From: Rhodospirillaceae bacterium
GTDB lineage: Bacteria > Pseudomonadota > Alphaproteobacteria > Dongiales > Dongiaceae
Length of the DNA: 64,000 nucleotides
Assembly (NCBI GenBank): GCA_008012315.1
Contig: SSEL01000009.1
Location: 124,001 to 188,000, forward strand
Direction: 5' to 3'
Shown: positions 30,472 through 39,605 of the stretch, piece after piece
Position numbering within the stretch: position 1 is the first letter of the stretch
Layout: the number at the start of each line of letters is the position of its first letter
Translations under genes and position numbers: made by a program
Notes under the pieces: model-generated
Database searches by the model: none
What the model was told of the DNA's origin: nothing
The model's input: only the letters and a program-made list of their open reading frames with translations

Positions 30472-32193
30472 TCAGAAGCTGCTATCGAGGACATGGCCAT
30501 CGGAAGCGGCGACGGCGCTGGCCGGCCAGATCGCGACCCAATGATCCCGGGCGACCCCGCGATAGATCGGCAGGGCCGGCAAGCGAATCGGACTGCCGTC
30601 GAAATAGGTCAGGATGGCCCCGCCCGGATGCCGGTCCGCCCAGAGCCAGGCCTGTTGCGGGGTCTCCACCACATCGGGCGCTTTCAAGAGACGGCCCTGG
30701 AAATCGAATTCGCCGCGGTAATCGCCATAGATGGCGATCGGCTGGCCGGCCTGCTGCATGGTCTGCAGCCGGCTGGCGACCGGCGTCAGGTCGAAAAACT
30801 GCGCCAGATTGGTGGGAAATTCGATGTTGAGGCAGGTCATCAGCAGGCTCGGCAGCAAGGCGACCTGCAGCGTGCGCAGCAACTGCTGGCGTGGCGAGAT
30901 CTGCGCCAGGATATAGCCGGCGATGAGCAGGATCAGTCCCGAGGTGAGCCCCATCCCGCCGAGCCAGATCGGCAAGGACACACCGAACAGCCAGCGCCAG
31001 ACGACGTCGAGATGGGCGGTCGGGATGATGTTCATCAAGAAGAAGATCAGCCCGATCAGCAAGGCGAGGAAACCCGGCACCACGCCGTGGAAGTCGCGAG
31101 CCTTGATTTCCTGTGTCGCCAACAGCCGCGCGCCGATCAGGCAAAGCGGTGCCGCAACCGGCAGCAGGCCCTGCAATTCCCAGCCGCCGACGAGGCCGGC
31201 GATGATGGCGGCCACCAGATAGGCGGTGCCCAGCCGCAGGCCGGTGCCGATCTGGTCGCGCAATGAGCGATTGAGCGCCCGCCACAAGGTCTTCCAGCAG
31301 ATCCAGGGGTAAAGCATCACCGGGAAGAAGAGCAGGCTCCAGGCTTCCCGGCGCGACGCTTCGGTGGCGGGGTCCAGCCAGCCATTGCCGAACGAAATCC
31401 AGTGATCCAGCGATCCCAGCATGTCGAGCCAGACCAACGCCATGATGGCGGCCGGCAAGGAGGCGAAAACGATTTCCCGCCACCATCGTCCGAGGACGCG
31501 CAACCCCTCGGGGCGCGCGGTGCCGCCGCTATTGGCGGAACTGCCGGGGTCGAGAAGCGGTGCCAGCGCACCGGTGACCGGCAATGTCAGCCAGGCGGCC
31601 CAGCCGGCCGCCATGATGATGCCGGTCTGCAGCACGATCAGGACCAGCAAATGGAGGAAGCGCTGGCTTCCCGACAGCGGCAGTGTCCACAGGCGCGCCA
31701 TGAGGATGAAGCCCGCCAAGGTCATCGGCAGAATCAGCATCTCCGGCACGATCATCGAGAGGGTGATGACGAAACCACCCAGGCCGATCAGCAGGATGCG
31801 CGCGAAATGCACCGTGCTGCGCCGATGCGGCCAGAGGGTCAGCGCTGCCGGCCGCATCAGCCAGATCGTTATCAGGCCGGCGAAAGGCGAGAGCAGGCGC
31901 GGCCACCATTCATTGACATCGGTCCAATGCCAGCCGGCGAGGATCAGCCAGAGCTGAAGCGGCGGAATCTGCGGGGTGGGCAGTTCATTGCGCAAGGGCT
32001 GCCAGACATCATTGCTCCACATATGCCAGGCGGAAGCCAGGGTTTCCAATTCCAGCGGTGCCGTCGGCGGTCGCAGATAAAGCGATGTGATCGTGACAAT
32101 GGCCCACAGCACATAGGGGGCAATCTGGCCGGTCCGGCGCAGGCCGAGCGGCAGATCGGTCGGCTTGGCGATGATCTGTGTGCTCTCGCTCAT
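30472..32193 (-). CDS. ArnT/GT39-like integral membrane glycosyltransferase
   Basis: The 573-residue product has about 11-12 membrane segments and a periplasmic C-terminal domain (YGDYRGEFDFQGRLLKAPDV, then IYRGVARDHWVAIWP), the plan of ArnT and other GT-C enzymes that transfer sugars from polyprenyl phosphate to lipid A or protein. The usual N-terminal acidic pair is represented only by LELETLASAWHMW, so the catalytic residues are diverged. The start at 32193 is MSESTQIIAK; the frame stays open upstream inside the GST gene. It lies 14 bases after the GST stop, in the same orientation. Confidence 0.65.
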   Translation of the reverse strand: MSESTQIIAKPTDLPLGLRRTGQIAPYVLWAIVTITSLYLRPPTAPLELETLASAWHMWSNDVWQPLRNELPTPQIPPLQLWLILAGWHWTDVNEWWPRLLSPFAGLITIWLMRPAALTLWPHRRSTVHFARILLIGLGGFVITLSMIVPEMLILPMTLAGFILMARLWTLPLSGSQRFLHLLVLIVLQTGIIMAAGWAAWLTLPVTGALAPLLDPGSSANSGGTARPEGLRVLGRWWREIVFASLPAAIMALVWLDMLGSLDHWISFGNGWLDPATEASRREAWSLLFFPVMLYPWICWKTLWRALNRSLRDQIGTGLRLGTAYLVAAIIAGLVGGWELQGLLPVAAPLCLIGARLLATQEIKARDFHGVVPGFLALLIGLIFFLMNIIPTAHLDVVWRWLFGVSLPIWLGGMGLTSGLILLIAGYILAQISPRQQLLRTLQVALLPSLLMTCLNIEFPTNLAQFFDLTPVASRLQTMQQAGQPIAIYGDYRGEFDFQGRLLKAPDVVETPQQAWLWADRHPGGAILTYFDGSPIRLPALPIYRGVARDHWVAIWPASAVAASDGHVLDSSF

Positions 32194-32207
32194 GCCGTTA
32201 TCGCCCG

Positions 32208-32879
32208 TCAACGAGGTTGCCCGAAGATATCGAAATCGATGACGGCCGTTTCCGCCGCCGCGGCCGCTTCCCAGGCCTTGAAGGCCGGCCAATCCAGGAT
32301 CGCCGCCATATAGGCGGCACCAACCTCTTCCAGGGTCACGCCATAGGTGCGGAAACGGCTGACCACGGGCACATACATGGCATCGGCGATGGTGAAGCTG
32401 CCGAACAGGAAGGGGCCGTCCATGCGGCGGCCGAAACCCTGCCGGGCCTGGCGCCAGATATCACCGATCCGGGTGATATCATCGGCGGCGAGATGAGCGC
32501 GGGATTGCGCCCGGCGGTCCGACCTGACATCCATCGGCAGGTTCTCGCGCAAACGGGCAAAACCGGCATGCATTTCATGGGCGATCGATCTGGCATGGGC
32601 GCGTAGCGCAGGATCGCTCGGCCATAGCCCGGCCCCGGGCGCCAGCTCCGCCAGATATTCGCAGATCGCCAGGCTTTCCCAGATGACGACGTGACCGTGA
32701 TGCAGGACGGGAACCCTGCCGGCCGGCGACAAGGCGAGGAAGCGCGCCTTGCTGTCGGGTTGCCGCAAGGGCGAGACGATCTCGCGGAAGGGCAATCCCG
32801 AATGCTGTAGAACCAGCCAGGGCCGCATTGACCAGGATGAATAGTTCTTGTTGCCGATATAAAGCGTCAACTCGTTCAC
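32208..32879 (-). CDS. Glutathione S-transferase (YfcF-like)
   Basis: The 223-residue product begins ELTLYIGNKNYSSWSMRPWL, a strong match to the YfcF-type GST N-terminus whose Ser-Ser-Trp-Ser segment holds the catalytic serine. GRVPVLHHGHVVIWESLAI carries the cis-Pro and Glu-Ser glutathione site, and FTIADAMYVPVVSRF is in the helical domain. The probable start is GTG 32879; no in-frame ATG is close to the first strand, and an ATG at 32966 would add an unsupported 29-residue lead. Confidence 0.85.
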   Translation of the reverse strand: MNELTLYIGNKNYSSWSMRPWLVLQHSGLPFREIVSPLRQPDSKARFLALSPAGRVPVLHHGHVVIWESLAICEYLAELAPGAGLWPSDPALRAHARSIAHEMHAGFARLRENLPMDVRSDRRAQSRAHLAADDITRIGDIWRQARQGFGRRMDGPFLFGSFTIADAMYVPVVSRFRTYGVTLEEVGAAYMAAILDWPAFKAWEAAAAAETAVIDFDIFGQPR

Positions 32880-33134
32880 GGATTGGGCTTTCGTTATCTG
32901 CCATCCTTCATGCCGGATAATCCTTGCAGATGGATGGCTATTTTTAGCATGTGACCCAGCCGTCAACTAAGCCCCAAAGTTTCAGGCGGCGATTGCCCGG
33001 CGAAGAGTAGATTTGACATGACCGGCGGCGCGATTTTGCGTACAGATTCAGACCCCGTTGCGGCTACAATCCGCCACGGAAACCGGCGCGGATGCCGCCG
33101 ATTCTGTCGCAATGCTGTCTTAGGAGTTGCCATC
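32880..33134 (+). other. Divergent intergenic region upstream of the M17 aminopeptidase
   Basis: A TTGACA at 33013-33018 could be a -35 box, but the best downstream -10 lies at an unusual distance, so I do not call a promoter. The region separates the minus-strand GST from the plus-strand aminopeptidase. Confidence 0.3.
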
Positions 33135-34595
33135 TTGCCCGACCATCTCGTCGACCGCGCCGCCAATGCCGTGGTCATCACGCCGATTCGCGCCGCCCGC
33201 CTGGGTGATTGGCTGAAGGCGCAGCCGGGAAGCGTGCAGCGGTGGGTCAAGAGCGTCGATTTCCAGGCCAAGCCAGGCAGTATCTGTCTCGTTCCGGCAG
33301 GCGACGGCAAGATCGAGCGCATCCTGCTCGGCGTCGAGGAGGGCCAGGATCGCTGGTCGTCGGCCGTCCTGCCGACGGCTCTGCCGGCCGGCGCCTATCA
33401 GCTCGATGCCGAAGCCGGTTTCGATGCCACGGCCTTTGCCTTCGGCTGGGCGGTGGGCGGCTATCGGTTCGAGCGTTACAAAGCGGCGGATAAGGCACTC
33501 GCCCGCCTGGTCTGGCCGCAAGGCGCCGACCGGGCATTGGTGACGCGGCTGGCCAAGGCGCTCTTCCTCGGCCGCGACATGATCAACACCCCGGCCAGCG
33601 ATATGGGGCCGGCCGAACTGGCCGGCGCCGTCAAGGCCGTCGCCAAGGCCCATAAGGCGAAGATTCGCGAAATCGTCGGCGACGATCTCCTCAAGCAGAA
33701 TTATCCCACCATTCATATGGTGGGCCGCGCCAGCAGCCGGGCGCCGCGCCTCATCGACCTGCGCTGGGGCAACGAAGGGCCGAAGCTGACTTTGGTCGGC
33801 AAGGGTGTCTGTTTCGATACCGGTGGCCTGGACCTGAAGGGCGGCAGCTATATGCGGCTGATGAAGAAGGACATGGGCGGCGCGGCGCTGATGCTGGCTT
33901 TGGCCCAGGCGATCATGGATGCCAAACTGAAGGTGCGGCTGCGCCTGCTGGTGCCGGCGGTGGAAAACAGCGTCTCCGGCAATGCGATGCGGCCGTTGGA
34001 TGTGGTCAAGACGCGCAAGGGGATCACGGTCGAAATCGGCGATACCGATGCCGAAGGGCGGCTGATCCTGTGCGATGCCCTGGCCGAGGCGGAGAATGAC
34101 AAGCCCGACCTGATCATCGATGCCGCCACCTTGACCGGCGCAGCGCGGGTTGCCCTGGGCACCGAGATGCCAGCCCTGTTCGCCACCGATGACGACCTTG
34201 CCGATGCGCTGCTGCTGCAGGGGCGCGGCCAGGACGATCAGCTCTGGCGCCTGCCGCTGAACAAATCCTACCGGCGCATGCTGGACAGCAAGGTCGCCGA
34301 TATCAACAACTGCTCCGAAAGCGGCTATGCCGGCGCCATCACGGCGGCGCTCTATCTGCAGGAATTCCTGACGCCCGGCACCAAGTGGATGCATATCGAC
34401 ACGATGGGCTGGAATGTGAGCAACCGGCCCGGCCGTCCCGAGGGCGGCGAGGCGCTGGGTCTCCGGGCGCTTTACGCCTTCATCGCCGACTGGTCGAAGC
34501 CCAAGGCCAAGGGGGCGGCCAAGATCATCGCCAAGACACCGGTGCCGCGCCCAGCACCGCGCAAGCCCCAAACCTCGCGCTTGCGCCGTCGCTGA
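33135..34595 (+). CDS. Leucyl aminopeptidase, M17 family
   Basis: This is a two-metal cytosolic aminopeptidase of about 486 residues. The catalytic domain shows GKGVCFDTGGLDLKGG (metal Lys and Asp), MKKDMGGAALML, the M17 signature as DTDAEGRLILCDAL (Asn of NTDAEGR replaced by Asp) and DAATLTGAARVALG. The start is TTG 33135: TAGGAG lies 8 bases upstream and the protein then begins MPDHLVDRAANAVV. The longer frame to ATG 33018 has no ribosome site. The C-terminus carries an unusual basic tail (KAKGAAKIIAKTPVPRP and onward, ending LRRR). Confidence 0.9.
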   Translation: MPDHLVDRAANAVVITPIRAARLGDWLKAQPGSVQRWVKSVDFQAKPGSICLVPAGDGKIERILLGVEEGQDRWSSAVLPTALPAGAYQLDAEAGFDATAFAFGWAVGGYRFERYKAADKALARLVWPQGADRALVTRLAKALFLGRDMINTPASDMGPAELAGAVKAVAKAHKAKIREIVGDDLLKQNYPTIHMVGRASSRAPRLIDLRWGNEGPKLTLVGKGVCFDTGGLDLKGGSYMRLMKKDMGGAALMLALAQAIMDAKLKVRLRLLVPAVENSVSGNAMRPLDVVKTRKGITVEIGDTDAEGRLILCDALAEAENDKPDLIIDAATLTGAARVALGTEMPALFATDDDLADALLLQGRGQDDQLWRLPLNKSYRRMLDSKVADINNCSESGYAGAITAALYLQEFLTPGTKWMHIDTMGWNVSNRPGRPEGGEALGLRALYAFIADWSKPKAKGAAKIIAKTPVPRPAPRKPQTSRLRRR

Positions 34596-34651
34596 GCGTC
34601 ACGGCGCCGCCTGACCGCCGGCCTCGCACTTCGTTCAATCACACACTCATT

Positions 34652-34731
34652 TGTCACCCGGACTCGATCCGGGGGCCATCGGTGAGGCCGGGTGCGGTTG
34701 TTATGGATCCCGGATCAAGCCCCGGATGACA
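34652..34731. repeat. REP-like palindromic element
   Basis: The left arm GTCACCCGGACTCGATCCGGG starts at 34653 and the right arm GGATCCCGGATCAAGCCCCGG starts at 34705, ending with ATGACA at 34731. The arms are near-complementary (GTCATCCGGGGCTTGATCCGGG type). This resembles palindromic intergenic repeats common in alphaproteobacteria. It lies between the convergent M17 gene and ghrA and may also stop transcription. Confidence 0.65.
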
Positions 34732-34801
34732 GCCTGTTTGTGGTTAGCGCCCTGCGCGGCCGGCAATTTCGCCAAGCTTTATCCGGCCAGACAATCGTGG
34801 A

Positions 34802-35752
34802 TCAATAGCCGGCTTGCCGGTCGACCAGATGGCGCAAGGGCTGGCCGGCTTCGAAATCCAGGATCTGCTGCCGGATCGCCAGCACGGCAGCACCTGCTTC
34901 GGTCATGCTGGCATTGTGCGGCGTGATGAAGAGGCGCTTCTGCTGCCAGAAGGGGTGATTGGGCGGCAGCGGTTCGGTCTGGAAGACGTCGAGCGTGGCG
35001 GAGCCGATCTGGCCGTCCTGCAGGGCGGCGAGAAAATCCGCTTCATTGAGCTGGGCACCGCGACCGGCATTGATGAGGGCCGCGCCGCGCGGCAAATGCG
35101 CGAAGAGATCAGCGTTCAGCAGGCCACGGGTTTCCACCGTCAGCGGCAGCAGGCAGACCAGGATATCGCAACCCTTGAGGAACGCCGGCAGCTCCTCAGC
35201 GCCGGCGAAGCTCTCCACATTGCGCAGCGATTTGCGATTGCGGCTCCAGCCGCGCAGCTTGAACTTGAAATCGGCCAATCGTTCAGCCGCCGCCGCGCCG
35301 ATCTCACCCAGCCCCATGATGCCGACGGCGCGGTCCCAGGGCGCAGGATAGCTGTGATCCAGCCAGACGCCGTTCGCTTGCGCCTCTTCCAGCTCCCAGA
35401 CCCGACGGTGATGGTAGAGCACCTGCCAGAGCACATATTCCACCATGCCCTTGGTCAGCCCCTGTTCCACCATGCGTACGATTGGCAGATGGGCGGGGAT
35501 GGTTGCATCGGCGAGGATGCCGTCGACCCCGGCGCCAAGCCCAAACACAACCTGCAGATTGGGCAGGGCCGCCAATTCGCCGGGCTTTGGCCGCCAGGCC
35601 AGGCAATAGCGGATGCTGGCAGGATCGGCCGCCGCCTCCTCGGGGGACGCAATGGCGATCTCCGGCGCCTTCTCCGCGAAGACCGAGCGCCAGGAGGGAT
35701 TGCGGTCGTAGATGCCAGCAAAATGAAGCCGCCGGTTCGATGTCGTCGTCAT
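34802..35752 (-). CDS. ghrA: Glyoxylate/hydroxypyruvate reductase A-type 2-hydroxyacid dehydrogenase
   Basis: The 316-residue product has the GhrA form: VVFGLGAGVDGIL, the Rossmann motif GIMGLGEIGAAAAERLA, and the catalytic Arg in INAGRGAQL, Glu in FQTEPLPPNHPFW and His in FITPHNASM. It reduces glyoxylate or hydroxypyruvate with NAD(P)H by family analogy. Its ATG overlaps the stop of the yejF-like gene by 4 bases, so it is translationally coupled to the ABC importer; a link between the imported substrate and 2-keto-acid metabolism is possible but unproven. Confidence 0.85.
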   Translation of the reverse strand: MTTTSNRRLHFAGIYDRNPSWRSVFAEKAPEIAIASPEEAAADPASIRYCLAWRPKPGELAALPNLQVVFGLGAGVDGILADATIPAHLPIVRMVEQGLTKGMVEYVLWQVLYHHRRVWELEEAQANGVWLDHSYPAPWDRAVGIMGLGEIGAAAAERLADFKFKLRGWSRNRKSLRNVESFAGAEELPAFLKGCDILVCLLPLTVETRGLLNADLFAHLPRGAALINAGRGAQLNEADFLAALQDGQIGSATLDVFQTEPLPPNHPFWQQKRLFITPHNASMTEAGAAVLAIRQQILDFEAGQPLRHLVDRQAGY

Positions 35753-37401
35753 TGTTGCACTGTTTCCTGATGCGCCACCCGATGCTGCAACGCCGCTGCC
35801 AGCAGGGCCTTGGTGTAATCTTGTTGCGGGTGATCGAAGATCTGATCGACCGCGCCGGTTTCAACGATCTCGCCGGCGCGCATGACCAGGACCCGGTCGC
35901 TCATGGCCCGCACCACGCGCAGGTCGTGGCTGATGAAGAGATAAGCAAGATCGTGGTGCCGCTGCAAGTCGCGCAGCAGATCGACGATCTGCGCCTGGAC
36001 CGACATGTCGAGCGCCGAGGTCGGCTCGTCCAGCATGACCAGGCGCGGCTTCAGGATCAAGGCACGGGCGATGGAAATGCGCTGCCGCTGGCCGCCGGAA
36101 AATTCATGCGGATAACGATGCCGGCTTTCGGGATCGAGCCCCACTTCGCGCAGGGCCTCGATCACCGCCGCCTCGCGATCGGCGGGCGTCGCAGCAAGAT
36201 CATGCACCTGCAATCCCTCGGCGACGATCTCGCCGACCGAGAGACGTGGCGAGAGGGCGCCATAGGGATCCTGGAACACGACCTGCATCTCGCGCCGCAA
36301 CGGCCGCATGCCGCGCTTGCCGAGGCCATCGATCCGCTGGTTGTCGAAGCGGATCTCGCCGGAACTGCGGATGAGCCGCAGCAAAGCGAGCCCCAATGTC
36401 GTTTTTCCGGAGCCGGATTCGCCGACGATGCCGAGCGTCTCGCCGGCGCGCAATTGCAGATCGGCCCGTTCCACCGCATGAATATGGTCGACGACGCGGC
36501 GGAAGACACCCTTCTTGATGGGGAACCAGATCTTGACGTCGGTGGCGGTGAGCAATTCGGGTGCCGATTCCGCAACCGGCTCCTTGCGGCCGCGCGGCTC
36601 GGCGGCCAGGAGCTGCCGGCTGTAGGGATGCTGCGGCGCGCGGAAGAGATTCTCCGTCGCGCTGGCCTCGACAATGCGCCCGGCCTGCATGACGCAGACC
36701 CGATCGGCCATCTTGCGCACGATGCCGAGATCGTGGCTGATCAGCAGCAGGGCCATGCCGAGCCGCGCCTGCAAGTCCTGTAGTAAAGCGAGGATCTGGG
36801 CCTGCACGGTGACATCGACGGCTGTGGTCGGCTCGTCGGCAATCAGCAGATCCGGTTCGTTGGCGAGTGCCATGGCGATCATCACGCGCTGGCGCTGGCC
36901 GCCCGATAACTCATGGGGAAAGGATTGCAGGCGCCGTTCGGCATCGGTAATGCCGACCAGTTTCAACAGCTCGACTGCCCGCTTGTGCGCGGCGTTGCGG
37001 TTTGCTGATGCGCCATTGGCGGCGCGATGCAGCGTCAACATCTCGACGATCTGCCGGCCGATACGGTGCAGCGGATTGAGGCTGGTCATCGGCTCCTGGA
37101 AAATCATGCCGATGCGATTGCCGCGGACGCGCCGCAAGGTTGCGGCCGGTGCTGTCAGCAGCTCCTGGCCTTGCAGCCGGACACTGCCGCTGGGATGGCT
37201 GGCGACAGGATAAGGCAGCAGTTTCAGGATCGAGAGTGCCGTCACCGATTTGCCGGAGCCGGATTCGCCGACCAGCGCCAGGGTCTCGCCGCGATGGATG
37301 GTGAAGCTCACCTGCTCGACCACGGTCTTGCCACCGAAGGCGACCGAGAGGTTGTCGACTTCCAGCAGCGGCTGCGAGCTATTTTTTGTCTCTCCGGTCA
37401 T
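35749..37401 (-). CDS. yejF: Peptide/microcin C-type ABC importer, duplicated ATPase subunit
   Basis: The 550-residue product carries two ABC modules in one chain, the YejF/DppDF fusion form. Each has a Walker A (GESGSGKSVTAL, GESGSGKTTLGL), an ABC signature (LSGGQRQRVMIA, FSGGQRQRISIA) and a Walker B (LLIADEPTTAVD, LVMLDEPTSALD). It powers the permeases encoded by the two overlapping genes upstream. It overlaps yejE and ghrA by 4 bases each. Confidence 0.92.
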   Translation of the reverse strand: MTGETKNSSQPLLEVDNLSVAFGGKTVVEQVSFTIHRGETLALVGESGSGKSVTALSILKLLPYPVASHPSGSVRLQGQELLTAPAATLRRVRGNRIGMIFQEPMTSLNPLHRIGRQIVEMLTLHRAANGASANRNAAHKRAVELLKLVGITDAERRLQSFPHELSGGQRQRVMIAMALANEPDLLIADEPTTAVDVTVQAQILALLQDLQARLGMALLLISHDLGIVRKMADRVCVMQAGRIVEASATENLFRAPQHPYSRQLLAAEPRGRKEPVAESAPELLTATDVKIWFPIKKGVFRRVVDHIHAVERADLQLRAGETLGIVGESGSGKTTLGLALLRLIRSSGEIRFDNQRIDGLGKRGMRPLRREMQVVFQDPYGALSPRLSVGEIVAEGLQVHDLAATPADREAAVIEALREVGLDPESRHRYPHEFSGGQRQRISIARALILKPRLVMLDEPTSALDMSVQAQIVDLLRDLQRHHDLAYLFISHDLRVVRAMSDRVLVMRAGEIVETGAVDQIFDHPQQDYTKALLAAALQHRVAHQETVQQ

Positions 37402-38468
37402 GCCGATGTCTTCCTTGGATCGAAGGCATCGCGCACCGCCTCGCCGATGAAGATCAGCAAGGTGAGCATCAGGCCAATGACGATGAAGCCGGCGATGCCG
37501 AGCCAGGGTGCCTGCAGATTCTGCTTCGCCTGGCTCAAGAGATCGCCGAGCGAGGGCGAACCGACCGGCAAGCCAAGGCCGAGGAAATCGAGCGCCGTCA
37601 GGGTGGTCACCGATCCGGCCAGGGTGAAGGGCAGATAAGCGAGCGTCGCCACCAAAGCATTGGGCAGGATATGCTTCAGGATGATGCGGCCATCCCCCAT
37701 GCCGAGCGCGCGGGCGGCGCGCACATATTCGAGATTGCGGGCCCGCAGGAATTCGGCGCGCACATAGGGCACCGGCCAGGTCCAGGTCATCAGTAGCATG
37801 ATGCCGAGCAAGGTCCAGAAGCCCGGCACGATGACGCTGGCGAGGATCATCAGGATATAAAGCGTCGGCAGGCCACCCCAGATTTCCAGGAAGCGCTGGA
37901 ACAAGAGGTCGAGCCAGCCGCCGAAATAACCCTGGATTGCCCCGGCGATGACGCCGATTGCCGTGCTGACCGCCGTCAGCAGCAGGCCGAACAGGACGGA
38001 GATACGGAAGCCATAGATGACCCGCGCCATGACATCGCGTGCCTGGTCATCGGTCCCCAGCCAGTTGATGCTGTCGGGCGGCGAGGGCGCCGCGCCGGGC
38101 AGGTCGGTGATGACGGTATCGTAGCTGAAGGGAATCATCGGCCAGATCATCCAGCCCTTTGCGTTGATCGCCCGTTGCAGCGAGGGATCGCGATAATCGG
38201 CATTGGTCTGGAAGCTGCCGCCGAAGGTGGTCTCGGGATAATCCTTGAGCACCGGCGAATAGAACGCGCCGTCATAGCTGATCAGGATCGGCCGGTCATT
38301 GGCGATGAATTCCGCGACCAGGCTGACGCCGAACAGCAGCAGGAAGAAGACCAGGGCGATATAGCCGCGCTCGTTGTTGCGGAAGGCCATCAGGCGGCGC
38401 CGGTTGAGCGGGCTGAGCCAGGATTTCTTCGCGTTCGCCGCCGACTTGAGATGCTGGCGCTCGCTCAT
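37398..38468 (-). CDS. yejE: Peptide ABC importer inner-membrane permease YejE
   Basis: The 356-residue permease has an N-terminal membrane helix ([19 protein letters not shown]), a long periplasmic loop, and a DppC/OppC-type core with [20 protein letters not shown], the EAA-loop region [20 protein letters not shown] and [19 protein letters not shown]. It pairs with YejB. The gene overlaps both neighbours by 4 bases. Confidence 0.92.
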   Translation of the reverse strand: MSERQHLKSAANAKKSWLSPLNRRRLMAFRNNERGYIALVFFLLLFGVSLVAEFIANDRPILISYDGAFYSPVLKDYPETTFGGSFQTNADYRDPSLQRAINAKGWMIWPMIPFSYDTVITDLPGAAPSPPDSINWLGTDDQARDVMARVIYGFRISVLFGLLLTAVSTAIGVIAGAIQGYFGGWLDLLFQRFLEIWGGLPTLYILMILASVIVPGFWTLLGIMLLMTWTWPVPYVRAEFLRARNLEYVRAARALGMGDGRIILKHILPNALVATLAYLPFTLAGSVTTLTALDFLGLGLPVGSPSLGDLLSQAKQNLQAPWLGIAGFIVIGLMLTLLIFIGEAVRDAFDPRKTSA

Positions 38469-39550
38469 GTCTCGCGCGCCTCGAAATCGATCCGGGGATC
38501 GACCAGCATATAGGTGATGTCACCGACGAGCTGGGTGAACATGCCGAACAGGGTGAAGATGAAGAGGGTGCCGAAGACGATCGGATAGTCGCGGTTGAGA
38601 ACCGCCTCATAACCGAGCAGGCCAAGCCCATCGAGCGAGAAGATGATCTCGATCAGGACCGAACTGGTGAAAAGGATGCCGATCAGAGAGCCGGGAAAGC
38701 CGGCGATGACGATCAGCATCGCATTACGGAAGACATGGCCGTAAAGGATGCGGTTCTCGGTCAATCCCTTGGCGCGGGCCGTCGTCACATATTGCTGATT
38801 GATCTGATCGATGAAGGAATTCTTGGTCAGCATGGTGAGGCCGGCGAAACTGCCGATCACCATGGCCGTCACCGGCAGCACCATATGCCAGAGATAATCG
38901 GTGACCTTGTGCCACAGGTTTAGTTTGTGCCAGTTGGCGGAGACCAGGCCGCGCAAGGGGAACCAATCGAGATAGCTGCCGCCGGCGAAGACGACGACCA
39001 GCAGGATGGCGAACAGGAAGCTTGGGATGGCGGCGCCGACGATCAGGGAAATGCTGGTCCAGACATCGAAATGGGCACCGTCCCGCACCGCCTTGGCGAC
39101 ACCGAGCGGGACGGAGATCAGATAGACCAGCAGCGTCGTCCAGAGACCGAGCGAGATCGATACCGGCATCTTGCTGACGATGAGGTGGATCACGCTGCCG
39201 CCCTTGAACCAGCTCCGGCCGAAATCGAAGGACAGGTAGTTTTTCATCATCATCCAGAAACGTTCCGGCGCCGGCTTGTCGAAGCCGTACATCCGCTCGA
39301 TTTCCTTGATGAAGCGCGGATCGAGGCCGCGGGCCCCGCGATACTGGCTGTTGGCGTTGGAAAGCTGGATCGTCTCGCCGCCGGCGCTGGTGATATTCGC
39401 CGTGGCGCTGGTGGCGGTGCCTTTCAACTGGGCGATGGTCTGCTCCACCGGGCCGCCGGGGGCGAATTGTACGATGACGAAATTGATCAGCATGATGCCG
39501 AACAAGGTCGGGATCATCAGCAGCAGGCGCCGGATCAGGTAAGCGATCAT
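38465..39550 (-). CDS. yejB: Peptide ABC importer inner-membrane permease YejB
   Basis: The 361-residue DppB/OppB-type permease begins [20 protein letters not shown], followed by [17 protein letters not shown], the typical start. It has a YejB-type periplasmic insert (about residues 45-100) and the loop [20 protein letters not shown] that contacts the ATPase. A 55-base gap separates it from yejA. Confidence 0.92.
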   Translation of the reverse strand: MIAYLIRRLLLMIPTLFGIMLINFVIVQFAPGGPVEQTIAQLKGTATSATANITSAGGETIQLSNANSQYRGARGLDPRFIKEIERMYGFDKPAPERFWMMMKNYLSFDFGRSWFKGGSVIHLIVSKMPVSISLGLWTTLLVYLISVPLGVAKAVRDGAHFDVWTSISLIVGAAIPSFLFAILLVVVFAGGSYLDWFPLRGLVSANWHKLNLWHKVTDYLWHMVLPVTAMVIGSFAGLTMLTKNSFIDQINQQYVTTARAKGLTENRILYGHVFRNAMLIVIAGFPGSLIGILFTSSVLIEIIFSLDGLGLLGYEAVLNRDYPIVFGTLFIFTLFGMFTQLVGDITYMLVDPRIDFEARET

Positions 39551-39605
39551 CGGCGGCCTCGCGCGGCAATGGGTGTCGGCATGGCGTGATGCATGTCGCG
39601 CGGCA

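Noticed and set aside
34652-34731. Palindromic element as a CRISPR unit or transposon end
   Set aside because: Only one copy is present, with no spacer array, transposase or target duplication.
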